Both the position numbers and the translations under genes were made by a program. A DNA stretch of 11,605 nucleotides. Origin: Clostridiales bacterium. Lineage in GTDB: Bacteria; Bacillota; Clostridia; Christensenellales; Aristaeellaceae. Numbering within the stretch: the first letter of the stretch is position 1; each line of letters begins with the position of its first letter. Location of the stretch: NCBI GenBank assembly GCA_004557805.1, contig SFFS01000074.1:1-11605 (forward strand), written 5' to 3'. The notes under the pieces were generated by a model. The model was not told the origin of the DNA and searched no databases. It saw nothing but the letters and a program-made list of their open reading frames with translations. Shown piece after piece: positions 1 to 6,159 of this stretch.

Positions 1-342
1 CATTCCAATGGATGCTTTATCTTTTTCTATGATAAATTTGCCCGCATCTGTGAAGTAGTCATCTCTTTCAGGAGCTCCCTCTCCGGCTCCCGCTCCGGAG
101 GAAGTCCCCAGATTGGCTATTTTTTCCTGGATATCGTTGCTGTATATATTGCCAAGCTTCTGATTCTTCAAAAATTCCACTACATCAGAGACTTCCTTAT
201 CTGAAACAAAAGCACCCTGCACTCTGGCCGGTTTGGTATAACCCTGAGGATAGAAAAGCATGTCTCCTTTTCCAAGGAGCTTTTCGGCCCCGTTCATATC
301 CAGAATCGTGCGGGAATCTGTACCGGAAGATACGGAAAACGC
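1..342 (-). pseudogene. FtsK/SpoIIIE DNA translocase, internal fragment
   Basis: The minus-strand frame closing at 340-342 reads as the end of the FtsK/SpoIIIE motor domain: AFSVSSGTDSRTILD, then GAEKLLGKGDMLFYP, then YTKPARVQGAFVSDKEV. An Ala/Gly-rich linker follows, then the start of the DNA-reading gamma winged helix (DDYFTDAGKFIIEKDKASIG). The family is a hexameric ATPase that pumps chromosomal DNA at the division or sporulation septum. The fragment is open at both ends. Its C-terminal end continues past position 1. Upstream of the Ala codon at 340-342 the expected residues (an Arg-Ile pair before AFSVSS) are replaced by unrelated ones, although the frame stays open. Walker A and B motifs are therefore absent. 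Composition is far AT-richer than the next gene (121-180 has 21 G/C in 60; 661-720 has 42 in 60). It may be a broken gene, a transferred piece or a chimeric join. Family assignment is firm; biological status is not. Confidence 0.85.
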
Positions 343-378
343 ATGATTTAGCCCCAATCGGCTTTCTTCGGAGAGAGC

Positions 379-422
379 GCGAGCGGGGTGTTTCTTTCTT
401 CCGAAAGAAGCGCCCCGCTTGC
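379..422 (+). promoter_or_regulatory. Long leader hairpin upstream of trmD
   Basis: The arms 379-398 and 403-422 pair along 20 positions around the 4-nt loop TTCC. Three pairs (381/420, 389/412, 391/410) are G-U wobbles only when the plus strand is transcribed; on the minus strand they would be A-C mismatches. This points to an RNA structure in a plus-strand transcript. No U-tract follows on either strand, so it is not a standard intrinsic terminator. It ends 16 nt before the trmD ribosome binding site (GAGGTG, 439-444). It could be a leader or stability hairpin, or a degenerate terminator of a lost upstream gene. Confidence 0.55.
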
Positions 423-447
423 AAGAATATACGTTTACGAGGTGCCC

Positions 448-1170
448 ATGCGTATTACGGCGCTAACGATTTTCCCTCATATTTTCGATTCGTTCGCAAA
501 CGAGAGCATCATCGGCCGGGCGCGCAGGCAGGGGCTGATCGAGTTTGAAGCGGTCGATCTGCGGCCGTATTCCGACCGCAAGCACAAGAACACCGACGAC
601 GATCCGTTCGGCGGCGGCGCAGGCATGGTGATGCTGGCGCAGCCGGTCGTCGACGCAATGGAAGCGCTGGCCACGCCGGGCTGCCGGCGGGTATATCTTT
701 CACCGCGCGGGCAGACGTTCACGCAGAAAAAGGCCGAGGAATACGCCGGGCTGGACCATCTGATCCTGCTGTGCGGTCACTACGAGGGCTTGGACCAGCG
801 CGCGATCGACCTGTGTGTGGACGAAGAGCTGTCCATCGGCGACTACGTGCTCACGGGCGGCGAAACGGCGGCGATGGTCGTGCTGGACGCGGTATCGCGG
901 CTGGTGCCGGGCGTGCTGGGCAACGACGAATCGCCCGAGGACGAGAGTTTCACCAGCGGTCTGCTGGAATATCCGCAATACACCCGGCCGCGGGAATATC
1001 GCGGGCTGGAAGTGCCGGAGGTGCTTCTCAACGGCAATCATGCGGAAATTCTGAAATGGCGGCGCGCGCAGGCGCTGCGCGTTACGTTCGAGCGCCGGCC
1101 GGAAATGCTGGCAAGCGCGCAGCTCACGCCGAAGGAGCGCGCGATGATCGAAGGCTGGAGGGCAGAATAG
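448..1170 (+). CDS. trmD: tRNA (guanine-N1-)-methyltransferase TrmD
   Basis: TrmD uses S-adenosylmethionine to methylate N1 of G37 next to the anticodon of several tRNAs, preventing +1 frameshifts; it acts in the cytoplasm as a homodimer. The 240-aa product has the usual family length. Visible signatures are the N-terminal MRITALTIFPHIFD, the FGGGAGMVM loop (54-62), and the trefoil-knot SAM site formed by GHYEGLDQR (110-118) and SIGDYVLTGGE (129-139). Asp165 in SPEDESF corresponds to the catalytic Asp of the family, followed by YPQYTRP. The ATG at 448 is chosen because GAGGTG at 439-444 is correctly spaced and the protein then begins exactly at the conserved N-terminus; the frame is open further upstream but not conserved there. 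rimM and rpsP are not upstream and rplS is not downstream; a terminator follows directly. Confidence 0.97.
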   Translation: MRITALTIFPHIFDSFANESIIGRARRQGLIEFEAVDLRPYSDRKHKNTDDDPFGGGAGMVMLAQPVVDAMEALATPGCRRVYLSPRGQTFTQKKAEEYAGLDHLILLCGHYEGLDQRAIDLCVDEELSIGDYVLTGGETAAMVVLDAVSRLVPGVLGNDESPEDESFTSGLLEYPQYTRPREYRGLEVPEVLLNGNHAEILKWRRAQALRVTFERRPEMLASAQLTPKERAMIEGWRAE

Positions 1171-1176
1171 CTTTGT

Positions 1177-1207
1177 AATCCCGGACAGGTTCCGGGATTT
1201 TTCTTTT
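1177..1207 (+). terminator. Intrinsic terminator of trmD
   Basis: AATCCCGGA (1177-1185) and TCCGGGATT (1191-1199) form a perfect 9-bp stem with a 5-nt loop, followed by TTTCTTTT. It begins 6 nt after the trmD stop codon, so trmD ends its transcription unit. Confidence 0.9.
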
Positions 1208-1264
1208 CCGCGCCCTGCGCGAAAAAAATAGCAGAAACCTCCTGAAATTTCGCAAAAGACGCTA

Positions 1265-1293
1265 TTTCCAACGCCCGCCGCGCGTGGTACACT
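1265..1293 (+). promoter_or_regulatory. Candidate sigma-A promoter of the aldose epimerase gene
   Basis: TTTCCA (1265-1270) and TACACT (1288-1293) are separated by 17 bp and each match four of six positions of the -35 and -10 consensus. They lie between the trmD terminator and the epimerase ribosome binding site, where a new promoter is needed. The match is moderate. Confidence 0.4.
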
Positions 1294-1331
1294 ATGCGCA
1301 GAAGAATCCTTGCGAAAGGAAGGAGATTTTT

Positions 1332-2180
1332 ATGGAAAACATCGTTTTGAAAAACGACCGGCTTACCGTTGAAATCAGCCCGCGCGGCGCGGAACTGCAA
1401 AGCATCCGGGATGAAAACGGAGTGCAGCGTCTCTATCAGGGCGACACCCCCTTTTGGGGCAGCCGCGCGCCCGTGCTGTTCCCCGTCGCCGGCGGCTTCA
1501 AGGACGACCGCTACGAGATGGACGGCAAAACCTACGAAATGCCCAAGCACGGCAAAGTGCGCTACGAAGAAATGCAGATAGAAAACGCGAGCGCGGCGAG
1601 CGTCACGTTCGTCTGCACGAAAAAATTCGACGGCTTCCCGTTCGATTACGCGTTCCGCGTGCGGTACACGCTGGTAGAAAACAGCCTGCGCGTTGCCTAC
1701 ATCACTGACAACACCGGCGACATTCCGTTCTGGTTCTGCGTCGGCGGCCATGAAGCCTACCGCACGCCCGAGGGGATCGAAGATTACGAGATCGTCTTCG
1801 AGCACGACGAGCCGCTGAATTCGAACATTCTCGTGGGCAATCTGCTCTCGCACGACGTAACGCCCATCGAATCGCGCAACGGCGTGATGCCGCTCAAATA
1901 CGACTATTTCGCCGTGGACGCGCTCGTGTTTCCCTATCTGACCTCCAAGAGCGTCACGCTGCGCAGCAAAACGCACAGCCGCGCCATCCGCGTAGACTTC
2001 GCGGGCAATTCCAACCTGATGTTCTGGACGAAGCCGGGCGCGCCGTACCTGTGCATCGAACCCTGGACGAACACCCCCGATTTTGTCGATCACGACGGCA
2101 AGATCGAGCATAAGCGCGGCTCCATCCATCTCGTTCCCGGCGATCGCGACATCCGCGAACACACGATTACCGTACTGTAA
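1332..2180 (+). CDS. Aldose 1-epimerase family protein (LacX-like mutarotase)
   Basis: The product belongs to the galactose-mutarotase-like fold, in which one His protonates the ring oxygen and a Glu abstracts the O1 proton to interconvert alpha and beta sugars. The 282-aa length fits the short LacX-like branch. Visible family landmarks are RGAELQSI (18-25), FWGSRAPVLFPVAGGF (41-56), His73 in KHGKVR, His140 in VGGHEAY, and Glu243 in CIEPWTN, which should be the catalytic base. The segment around His73 reads HGKVR where many relatives have HGFAR, so substrate choice may differ. There is no signal peptide, so it is cytoplasmic. The start at 1332 follows an AAGGAAGGAG ribosome binding site at 1316-1325; an upstream in-frame ATG at 1284 overlaps the likely promoter. 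It is a single-gene unit between two terminators, so no sugar pathway can be inferred from neighbours. The natural substrate is unknown. Confidence 0.9.
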   Translation: MENIVLKNDRLTVEISPRGAELQSIRDENGVQRLYQGDTPFWGSRAPVLFPVAGGFKDDRYEMDGKTYEMPKHGKVRYEEMQIENASAASVTFVCTKKFDGFPFDYAFRVRYTLVENSLRVAYITDNTGDIPFWFCVGGHEAYRTPEGIEDYEIVFEHDEPLNSNILVGNLLSHDVTPIESRNGVMPLKYDYFAVDALVFPYLTSKSVTLRSKTHSRAIRVDFAGNSNLMFWTKPGAPYLCIEPWTNTPDFVDHDGKIEHKRGSIHLVPGDRDIREHTITVL

Positions 2181-2215
2181 GGCGGCAAGATCGCATTTTT
2201 CCGTTTCTTCAAAAC

Positions 2216-2248
2216 CGGCGCTGCTTTCGGCAGCGCCGCTATTTTTTT
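2216..2248. terminator. Bidirectional terminator between convergent genes
   Basis: CGGCGCTGC (2216-2224) and GCAGCGCCG (2230-2238) form a perfect 9-bp stem with a TTTCG loop. On the plus strand it is followed by CTATTTTTTTA, which ends the epimerase transcript. On the minus strand it is followed by GGTTTT, a weaker tract, just after the GH25-like gene. It lies between the two convergent genes, and its T-tract overlaps the GH25 stop codon. Confidence 0.85.
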
Positions 2249-2984
2249 ATTCTTCTCCCACGCAGGGCGCAGGACTGGGCGACGGTTCCGGCACTGCGCC
2301 GCCAACCCGCAGCGCGTCGGTGAACCAGTCGAGATCGACGTTGCCCTCGACGCCGCACACGCGGCCGTCGTCGGCATACTGCCAGCCGGCCCATACCGTC
2401 CATTTTCCGTTCGGTTCGACGCTTTCGGCATAATCGGCCACCCAGAGCGGATATTGCGCAAGGTTTCGGAAATAGCGCGCCCGCGCGCCGTATGCGTCGG
2501 AATAGATTACCGGCTTCACGCCGGTCAGCTGCTCAACGCGAGAGAGAAACGCGGCGGCAACTCGGTTGAATTCGTCGTCGTTCAGCACGCGGTCGCTCAC
2601 GCCGAAATCCATCGCAGGCCGCAGCGTATAGCGGTAACGTGAAATTTCCCGCGCGAAAAACGCGGCCTGCACGTCGGCCTCCTCGACGGTCGTCGCCGTA
2701 AGGAAATGATAGAAGCCGTATTCCAGTCCCGCGCCGCGCGCTCCTTCGGCGTTTCGCTCAAAGTATGGGTCGCGGTAGCTCTCCCCAAGCGAAGAGCGAA
2801 TATACACGCCCCACACGCCTGCTTCCTTCACGCGCGCGAAATCGATTTCCCCCTGCCACTGACTCACATCAATGCCCGGCTGCGTGGGCAGCGCGGCGGG
2901 GCCGAACTCCGCATGCGCGCCCTGCGCGCATAAAAACAGCAGCGTCGCGGCAAACACCGCAAGCATCCGTTTCCAACGTTTCAT
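2247..2984 (-). CDS. Secreted GH25 lysozyme-like protein with altered catalytic site
   Basis: GH25 enzymes cut the MurNAc-GlcNAc bond of peptidoglycan. The 245-aa product starts with a signal peptide (MKRWKRMLAVF, hydrophobic core, cleavage after AHA at about residue 25). It then shows the GH25 pattern: GIDVSQWQGEIDF (37-49), GVYIRSSLG (59-67), AGLEYGFYHF (85-94), MDF (125-127), PVIYSD (158-163), LWVADY (180-185) and WQYADDGRVCGVEGNVDLDWF (201-221). Asp39, Asp126 and Asp217 are kept. The catalytic Glu normally two residues after the second Asp (DxE) is Gly128 (MDFGV), so hydrolysis may be weak or lost. The tail is Pro/Ser-rich (PEPSPSPAP) with no anchor motif. The start at 2984 is set by the signal peptide and an AGGGGAGGG ribosome binding site at about 2990-2998. 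It is transcribed divergently from the caspase-like gene. The fold is clear; enzymatic activity is doubtful. Confidence 0.9.
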   Translation of the reverse strand: MKRWKRMLAVFAATLLFLCAQGAHAEFGPAALPTQPGIDVSQWQGEIDFARVKEAGVWGVYIRSSLGESYRDPYFERNAEGARGAGLEYGFYHFLTATTVEEADVQAAFFAREISRYRYTLRPAMDFGVSDRVLNDDEFNRVAAAFLSRVEQLTGVKPVIYSDAYGARARYFRNLAQYPLWVADYAESVEPNGKWTVWAGWQYADDGRVCGVEGNVDLDWFTDALRVGGAVPEPSPSPAPCVGEE

Positions 2985-3006
2985 CAAATCCCTCCCCTGT
3001 GCTGAC

Positions 3007-3036
3007 ATTATGCGGCAAAGGGCAGTTTTGCCACTG
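3007..3036 (-). promoter_or_regulatory. Candidate promoter of the GH25-like gene
   Basis: On the minus strand CATAAT (complement of 3007-3012) matches five of six -10 positions. The predicted transcript start near 3000 gives a short leader that contains the ribosome binding site. The -35 position falls inside the palindrome at 3025-3043 and has no good consensus, which suggests dependence on, or blocking by, a factor bound there. Confidence 0.4.
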
Positions 3037-3043
3037 GCAAAAC
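3025..3043. promoter_or_regulatory. Palindromic operator candidate between divergent genes
   Basis: GTTTTGCCA (3025-3033), C, TGGCAAAAC (3035-3043) is a perfect 9-bp inverted repeat with a single central base. Its centre lies 22 bp from the minus-strand -10 box (3007-3012) and 24 bp from the plus-strand TATAAT (3058-3063), so it covers the -35 region of both promoters. This is the usual placement for a dimeric regulator controlling a divergent pair. The regulator is not encoded in the window. Confidence 0.65.
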
Positions 3044-3063
3044 GCATGCAGATCGAGTATAAT
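3034..3063 (+). promoter_or_regulatory. Candidate promoter of the caspase-like gene, probably leaderless
   Basis: A perfect TATAAT lies at 3058-3063. With an 18-bp spacer the -35 would be CTGGCA (3034-3039), matching four of six positions and lying within the palindrome. The expected start of transcription, about 7 nt after the -10 box, coincides with the ATG at 3070, so the mRNA would have no 5' leader. No Shine-Dalgarno sequence is visible before this ATG. Confidence 0.5.
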
Positions 3064-3069
3064 GACAGT

Positions 3070-4602
3070 ATGAAGATAAAAAATCTGCTGAAAATGGGGT
3101 TCGCGCTGCTGCTGGCATGCTGCTTCGCGCTTCCATCCGCATCGTTTGCGGACGGCGGGGGCGACGGCGTGCAGACCTGCCGTGCGCTACTGGTGGGCTG
3201 CGATCAGTTTCTTTCGCAGTCGGAAACCACACCCATCGCTCATAACAATATACAAATGATGGAATCCATGCTGAAGCTCGATACGCGCGGGTTTCTCGTG
3301 CGCCGCCTGGACGGCGTGGCGACCGGCGCGGATTCGCTGAAGGCGGCGATCGACTGGGCGTTTGCCGGCGCGGACGAGGACGACGTTTCCCTCATCTATA
3401 TCAGCACGCACGGCATTTTTGAATCCAGCCGCACGCTGCCGGAGGGCACGCTGCTCTTCTCCGACGGCACCATGGAAGAAGAGGTCGGCGCGCAGGCGCT
3501 GGAATCGATGCTGGCCGGCGTGCCGGGGCAAAAGGTGCTGCTGGTCGACGCGTGTTCTTCGGGCGCGCTGATCGGCAAAGGCGTTTCGCCTTCGGTCGGT
3601 TCGGCGCGCGTTCGCGCGGCCTTCCGCAGCGATGATTTCCACGTCCTCGTTTCCGCCGGTGCGAACGAGCTTTCATGGTACTGGCAGGCCGATACGCAGG
3701 AAGCGCCGCCCGGCGCAAGCTATTTCACCGCCGCGCTCGTCGCGGGCGCGGGGCTTTACGGCACCTACGCAGCCGATCAGAACAGCGACGGCGTGATCAC
3801 CCTGCGCGAAATGTACACCTACCTGCGCACGGGGCAGCCGAGCTCCAGCGCGCAGGCGTATCCGCAGGAGGACGATTTTCCGCTCCTGTGCTACGATCCC
3901 TCCGCTTCGACCGATTCGACGCTGGGCGAGCTGACCGGCATCGTTTTCCAGCGCACGGCGCTGGATCCCGAGAACCCCATCGTCACGCTGTATTACACGG
4001 CCACAGCGAAAACGCGCGTAGCCTACAGCGTTACGCCCTACGCCAACGGCCAGTGGGACTGGGAGCACGCGGCGCTCATCCCCGACACGACGGAATGGGA
4101 CGACGCGGCCAACCCGTCCGGCCAGGTGTTTCCGGGCCGAAGACTCGCCGAGGTTGATCTGACCGACGTGCTGCCGGAAGGCTGGCAATATGCAATGATC
4201 CATGTGCTCACGCTGTCCGGCGTGGACGACAACTCCGCGCCTTCGGCCGTTTACGCGGGCCGCGTGCTGCGCGCCGAAGTGACGGGCGATCCGGAGCTGA
4301 CGTTGCGCGCCTCGTCGAACTGGCAGCGCGCCGTGCGTCCGGAACTGGAAATTTTCATCGGCCATACCCTGCCGTTGAGCCTGACGGTAACGATCGAGGA
4401 CGCTTCCGGCAAAACTGTAAAAACGCTAAGCGCCGCGGCTTCCACGCGCCCCGAAAGCCTCACGCCGGAGGGGAGTCTGTTCTACTGGAACGGCACGCTG
4501 CGCAGCGGCGCGCCCGCGCCGGCAGGCGAATATTCCATCCACGCCACCGCCGTCGTCGGCGGGCAGCCGTACAGCGTTTCCAAAACGGTTACAGTGGAAT
4601 AA
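3070..4602 (+). CDS. Secreted caspase-like (C14-type) cysteine peptidase with EF-hand loop and C-terminal Ig-like domain
   Basis: This 510-aa product is a clan CD caspase-like peptidase. A signal peptide (MKIKNLLKMGFALLLACC, then an Ala/Ser-rich cleavage region ending near residue 27) is followed by the p20-like fold: RALLVGCDQF (38-47), His114 in YISTHG, and Cys162 in LLVDACSSG. These are the His-Cys dyad in their family motifs. Residues 236-247 form a canonical 12-residue EF-hand loop (DQNSDGVITLRE), suggesting Ca2+ dependence or stabilisation. From about 285 the protein is beta-rich, and residues 430-510 (DASGKTVKTL, FYWNGTLRSG, APAGEYSIHATA) resemble a FlgD-like Ig domain. Substrate specificity (Arg/Lys or Asp) cannot be read from the sequence. 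The start at 3070 is chosen because the signal peptide begins there; an in-frame ATG at 3046 lies upstream of the -10 box. It is divergent from the GH25-like gene. Family assignment is strong; target and role are unknown. Confidence 0.88.
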   Translation: MKIKNLLKMGFALLLACCFALPSASFADGGGDGVQTCRALLVGCDQFLSQSETTPIAHNNIQMMESMLKLDTRGFLVRRLDGVATGADSLKAAIDWAFAGADEDDVSLIYISTHGIFESSRTLPEGTLLFSDGTMEEEVGAQALESMLAGVPGQKVLLVDACSSGALIGKGVSPSVGSARVRAAFRSDDFHVLVSAGANELSWYWQADTQEAPPGASYFTAALVAGAGLYGTYAADQNSDGVITLREMYTYLRTGQPSSSAQAYPQEDDFPLLCYDPSASTDSTLGELTGIVFQRTALDPENPIVTLYYTATAKTRVAYSVTPYANGQWDWEHAALIPDTTEWDDAANPSGQVFPGRRLAEVDLTDVLPEGWQYAMIHVLTLSGVDDNSAPSAVYAGRVLRAEVTGDPELTLRASSNWQRAVRPELEIFIGHTLPLSLTVTIEDASGKTVKTLSAAASTRPESLTPEGSLFYWNGTLRSGAPAPAGEYSIHATAVVGGQPYSVSKTVTVE

Positions 4603-4649
4603 AAAAATCGGAACGCATGCTATCGTCCAGACGTTCCGATTTCTGTTTT
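4601..4649. terminator. Bidirectional terminator between caspase-like and WG-repeat genes
   Basis: AAATCGGAACG (4605-4615) and CGTTCCGATTT (4632-4642) form an 11-bp stem with a 16-nt loop. On the minus strand it is followed by a run of T (complement of the A-run at 4601-4607), which would end the WG-repeat transcript. On the plus strand the tract is CTGTTTT, a weaker signal ending the caspase-like mRNA. Confidence 0.85.
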
Positions 4650-4690
4650 CAGGGCCGCAGGGCGGCCTTTTGCGTGTTCCGCCAGAAAGC

Positions 4691-5398
4691 CTATACCTCA
4701 TCGCCGTTCCGGTCGATGGTTTTCCAGACGCATTTTCCCTGCGCCGCATCAAAAACTTCAACCTCTATCCGGCCGTCCATCCTGAAATTGACGCAATAGA
4801 ACTGCGGCTCAAACAAAACGCGCTGCGTTTTGATATCATAAATGCCCATCGGCAAATCTTCCGGCGCACTGCATTGATCCTGCGTAAAGAAGGTAAACAA
4901 GCCGTCATGATAATCAACGCCGATATCCTCAAACATCGGTGCGGCAAGCCATTCCCCTCGCTGGTCAATGATACCCCAGCGGCCGGTTGCCCAGCCGCCG
5001 TAATGCGCCGCATATACGCCTTCTGCAAAAACGAACCTGATTTCATCAAAAACGCAGGGGATAACTTCCCTTCCTTTTCGATCAATCCCGCCCCAGCGTT
5101 CCGATTCTCTCCAATATTTTCCCTTGGCGTATGCGTTATCCCATTTCGGATCAATCGTCCACTTTCCTCTTGCGACGATTGCGATTCCACCTGAAAAATC
5201 ATAAGCATAGATATATTTTGGAGCAACGATTTCCTTTCCATCTTGGTTAAGGAAACCCCATACCCCCGCCATTTCGCTGGCGTCGGAATAATAGGCCAAG
5301 TCCTTCTGCCGCAGTTTCAGAATTGAAACCCGGCGCATTCCCTCGCAGAGCTTTCCCACTTCCTGATACCGGCAATCTGAATTTTCAGCCCCGCTCAT
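4691..5398 (-). CDS. WG-repeat protein (KWG/WG beta-repeat family)
   Basis: The 235-aa product has at least three WG repeats: WGFLNQDGKEIVAPKY (47-62), WGGIDRKGREVIPCVFDE (102-119) and WGIIDQRGEWLAAPMFEDI (141-159). Each is followed by an F.EG- or DG-type turn as in other WG proteins. A partial first unit (KLCEGMRRVSI) and a degenerate last one (WKTIDRNGDEV) flank them. Such repeats are thought to stack as beta sheets for protein contacts; no enzymatic residues are apparent. There is no signal peptide or membrane segment, so it should stay in the cytoplasm. An in-frame stop at 5417-5419 bounds the start; ATG 5398 has only a weak GGGAAAG ribosome binding site. The gene lies 68 bp after the papain-like gene, with no obvious promoter or terminator between them. 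Its DNA is much AT-richer than its neighbours (5161-5220 has 22 G/C in 60; 6481-6540 has 37), suggesting recent acquisition. Function unknown. Confidence 0.85.
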   Translation of the reverse strand: MSGAENSDCRYQEVGKLCEGMRRVSILKLRQKDLAYYSDASEMAGVWGFLNQDGKEIVAPKYIYAYDFSGGIAIVARGKWTIDPKWDNAYAKGKYWRESERWGGIDRKGREVIPCVFDEIRFVFAEGVYAAHYGGWATGRWGIIDQRGEWLAAPMFEDIGVDYHDGLFTFFTQDQCSAPEDLPMGIYDIKTQRVLFEPQFYCVNFRMDGRIEVEVFDAAQGKCVWKTIDRNGDEV

Positions 5399-5466
5399 AT
5401 CGCTTTCCCGCCTGTTTCAATCCATCCGGCGCAGTTTGTTTCTTTCTGCTTCTATTGCAGATTGTC

Positions 5467-6159
5467 TCAGGGCGCTTCCACAAGATCCGTCCGCAGGCGA
5501 TACAGCGTCGCGCCGGTATTCGCGCTCACGCCGAGCCAGCCGGTCACGTCGTTCATCGCCCAGGCCTGCCTTGCCCGCACATAGCCGTATTTCACGCCGT
5601 CGATGCGCTTATTGGCGAAGTTGCTGTCGCACCAGTAGAGCACGTCGTCGCGCGGGTCGTAGGGCTGAGTAATCATCAGCGTATGCGTCCCGCGTTCGCC
5701 GCTGGAATAGACGGCGATAATCTGCAGAATATCGCCCGCCCGCGCCTGCGAAAGAAACTCCCGCGCCGCCTGGCGGTTCATTTTCGCCGACATCGACCCG
5801 TCAAAATCAAACGCAGCCACCTGTTCGTATGCGCAGGCTGTGCCCTCCTCCGCGGCGGACCACACCGCTCCGACCGGCCGGCCGCTTTCCTCCTGCGGCA
5901 CATGGTCGATCGGCAGCACGAGCGTCACACCCGGCTGCCCCTCCGGCGCAAAGCCTTGCGCCGCTTCCAAAAGGGAATCGGCCTGGAAGCGGCGGCACTG
6001 GCCGTGATACTGATTGCCCGAGGCGCGGTTCAGATCCCCGTCCTGCGCCACCTCGATCAGCAGCATTTTGGCGATGATCCGCTCCTGCGGCGGCACACTC
6101 GGCGCCGCGCCTGAAAACGCCAGCATCGCCGACAGCGCGGCGCTCATCAGCGCAATCAT
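5467..6159 (-). CDS. Secreted papain/NlpC-like cysteine peptidase candidate
   Basis: I cannot name a family with certainty. The 230-aa product begins with a short hydrophobic signal sequence (MIALMSAALSAMLAF, likely cleaved near residue 19-25). The layout fits a papain-like amidase or peptidase of the NlpC/P60 or CHAP type. Cys55 in HGQCRRF could be the nucleophile at the start of a helix. AGDILQIIAV (141-150) matches the GD strand that precedes the active His in these folds; His159 in RGTHTLMIT is the likely general base, and Asp178 or Asn180 in YWCDSNF the third polar residue. Such enzymes usually cut peptidoglycan stem peptides or cross-bridges. The ATG (6157-6159) overlaps the TGA stop of the LCP gene by 4 nt (ATGA), so the two are translationally coupled and probably act together at the wall. 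No terminator is seen after the stop. The gene is certain; the activity is inferred from motif order only. Confidence 0.7.
   Translation of the reverse strand: MIALMSAALSAMLAFSGAAPSVPPQERIIAKMLLIEVAQDGDLNRASGNQYHGQCRRFQADSLLEAAQGFAPEGQPGVTLVLPIDHVPQEESGRPVGAVWSAAEEGTACAYEQVAAFDFDGSMSAKMNRQAAREFLSQARAGDILQIIAVYSSGERGTHTLMITQPYDPRDDVLYWCDSNFANKRIDGVKYGYVRARQAWAMNDVTGWLGVSANTGATLYRLRTDLVEAP

Noticed and set aside
352..447. Possible RimM C-terminus before trmD
   Set aside because: The three plus-strand frames were read and none shows RimM-like sequence ending near the trmD start.
1038..2162. 374-aa minus-strand open frame antisense to trmD end and the epimerase
   Set aside because: It has no recognisable domain, no ribosome binding site and runs through a terminator; it is a codon-phase shadow of GC-rich genes on the plus strand.
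3046..3069. Upstream in-frame ATG at 3046 as start of the caspase-like gene
   Set aside because: It lies before the TATAAT box, lacks a ribosome binding site and would put charged residues before a complete signal peptide.
3673..4365. 230-aa minus-strand open frame opposite the caspase-like gene
   Set aside because: No domain, no ribosome binding site; shadow of GC-rich third positions.
4670..5194. 174-aa plus-strand open frame opposite the WG-repeat gene
   Set aside because: The minus-strand frame has clear WG repeats; the plus-strand translation has no recognisable features.
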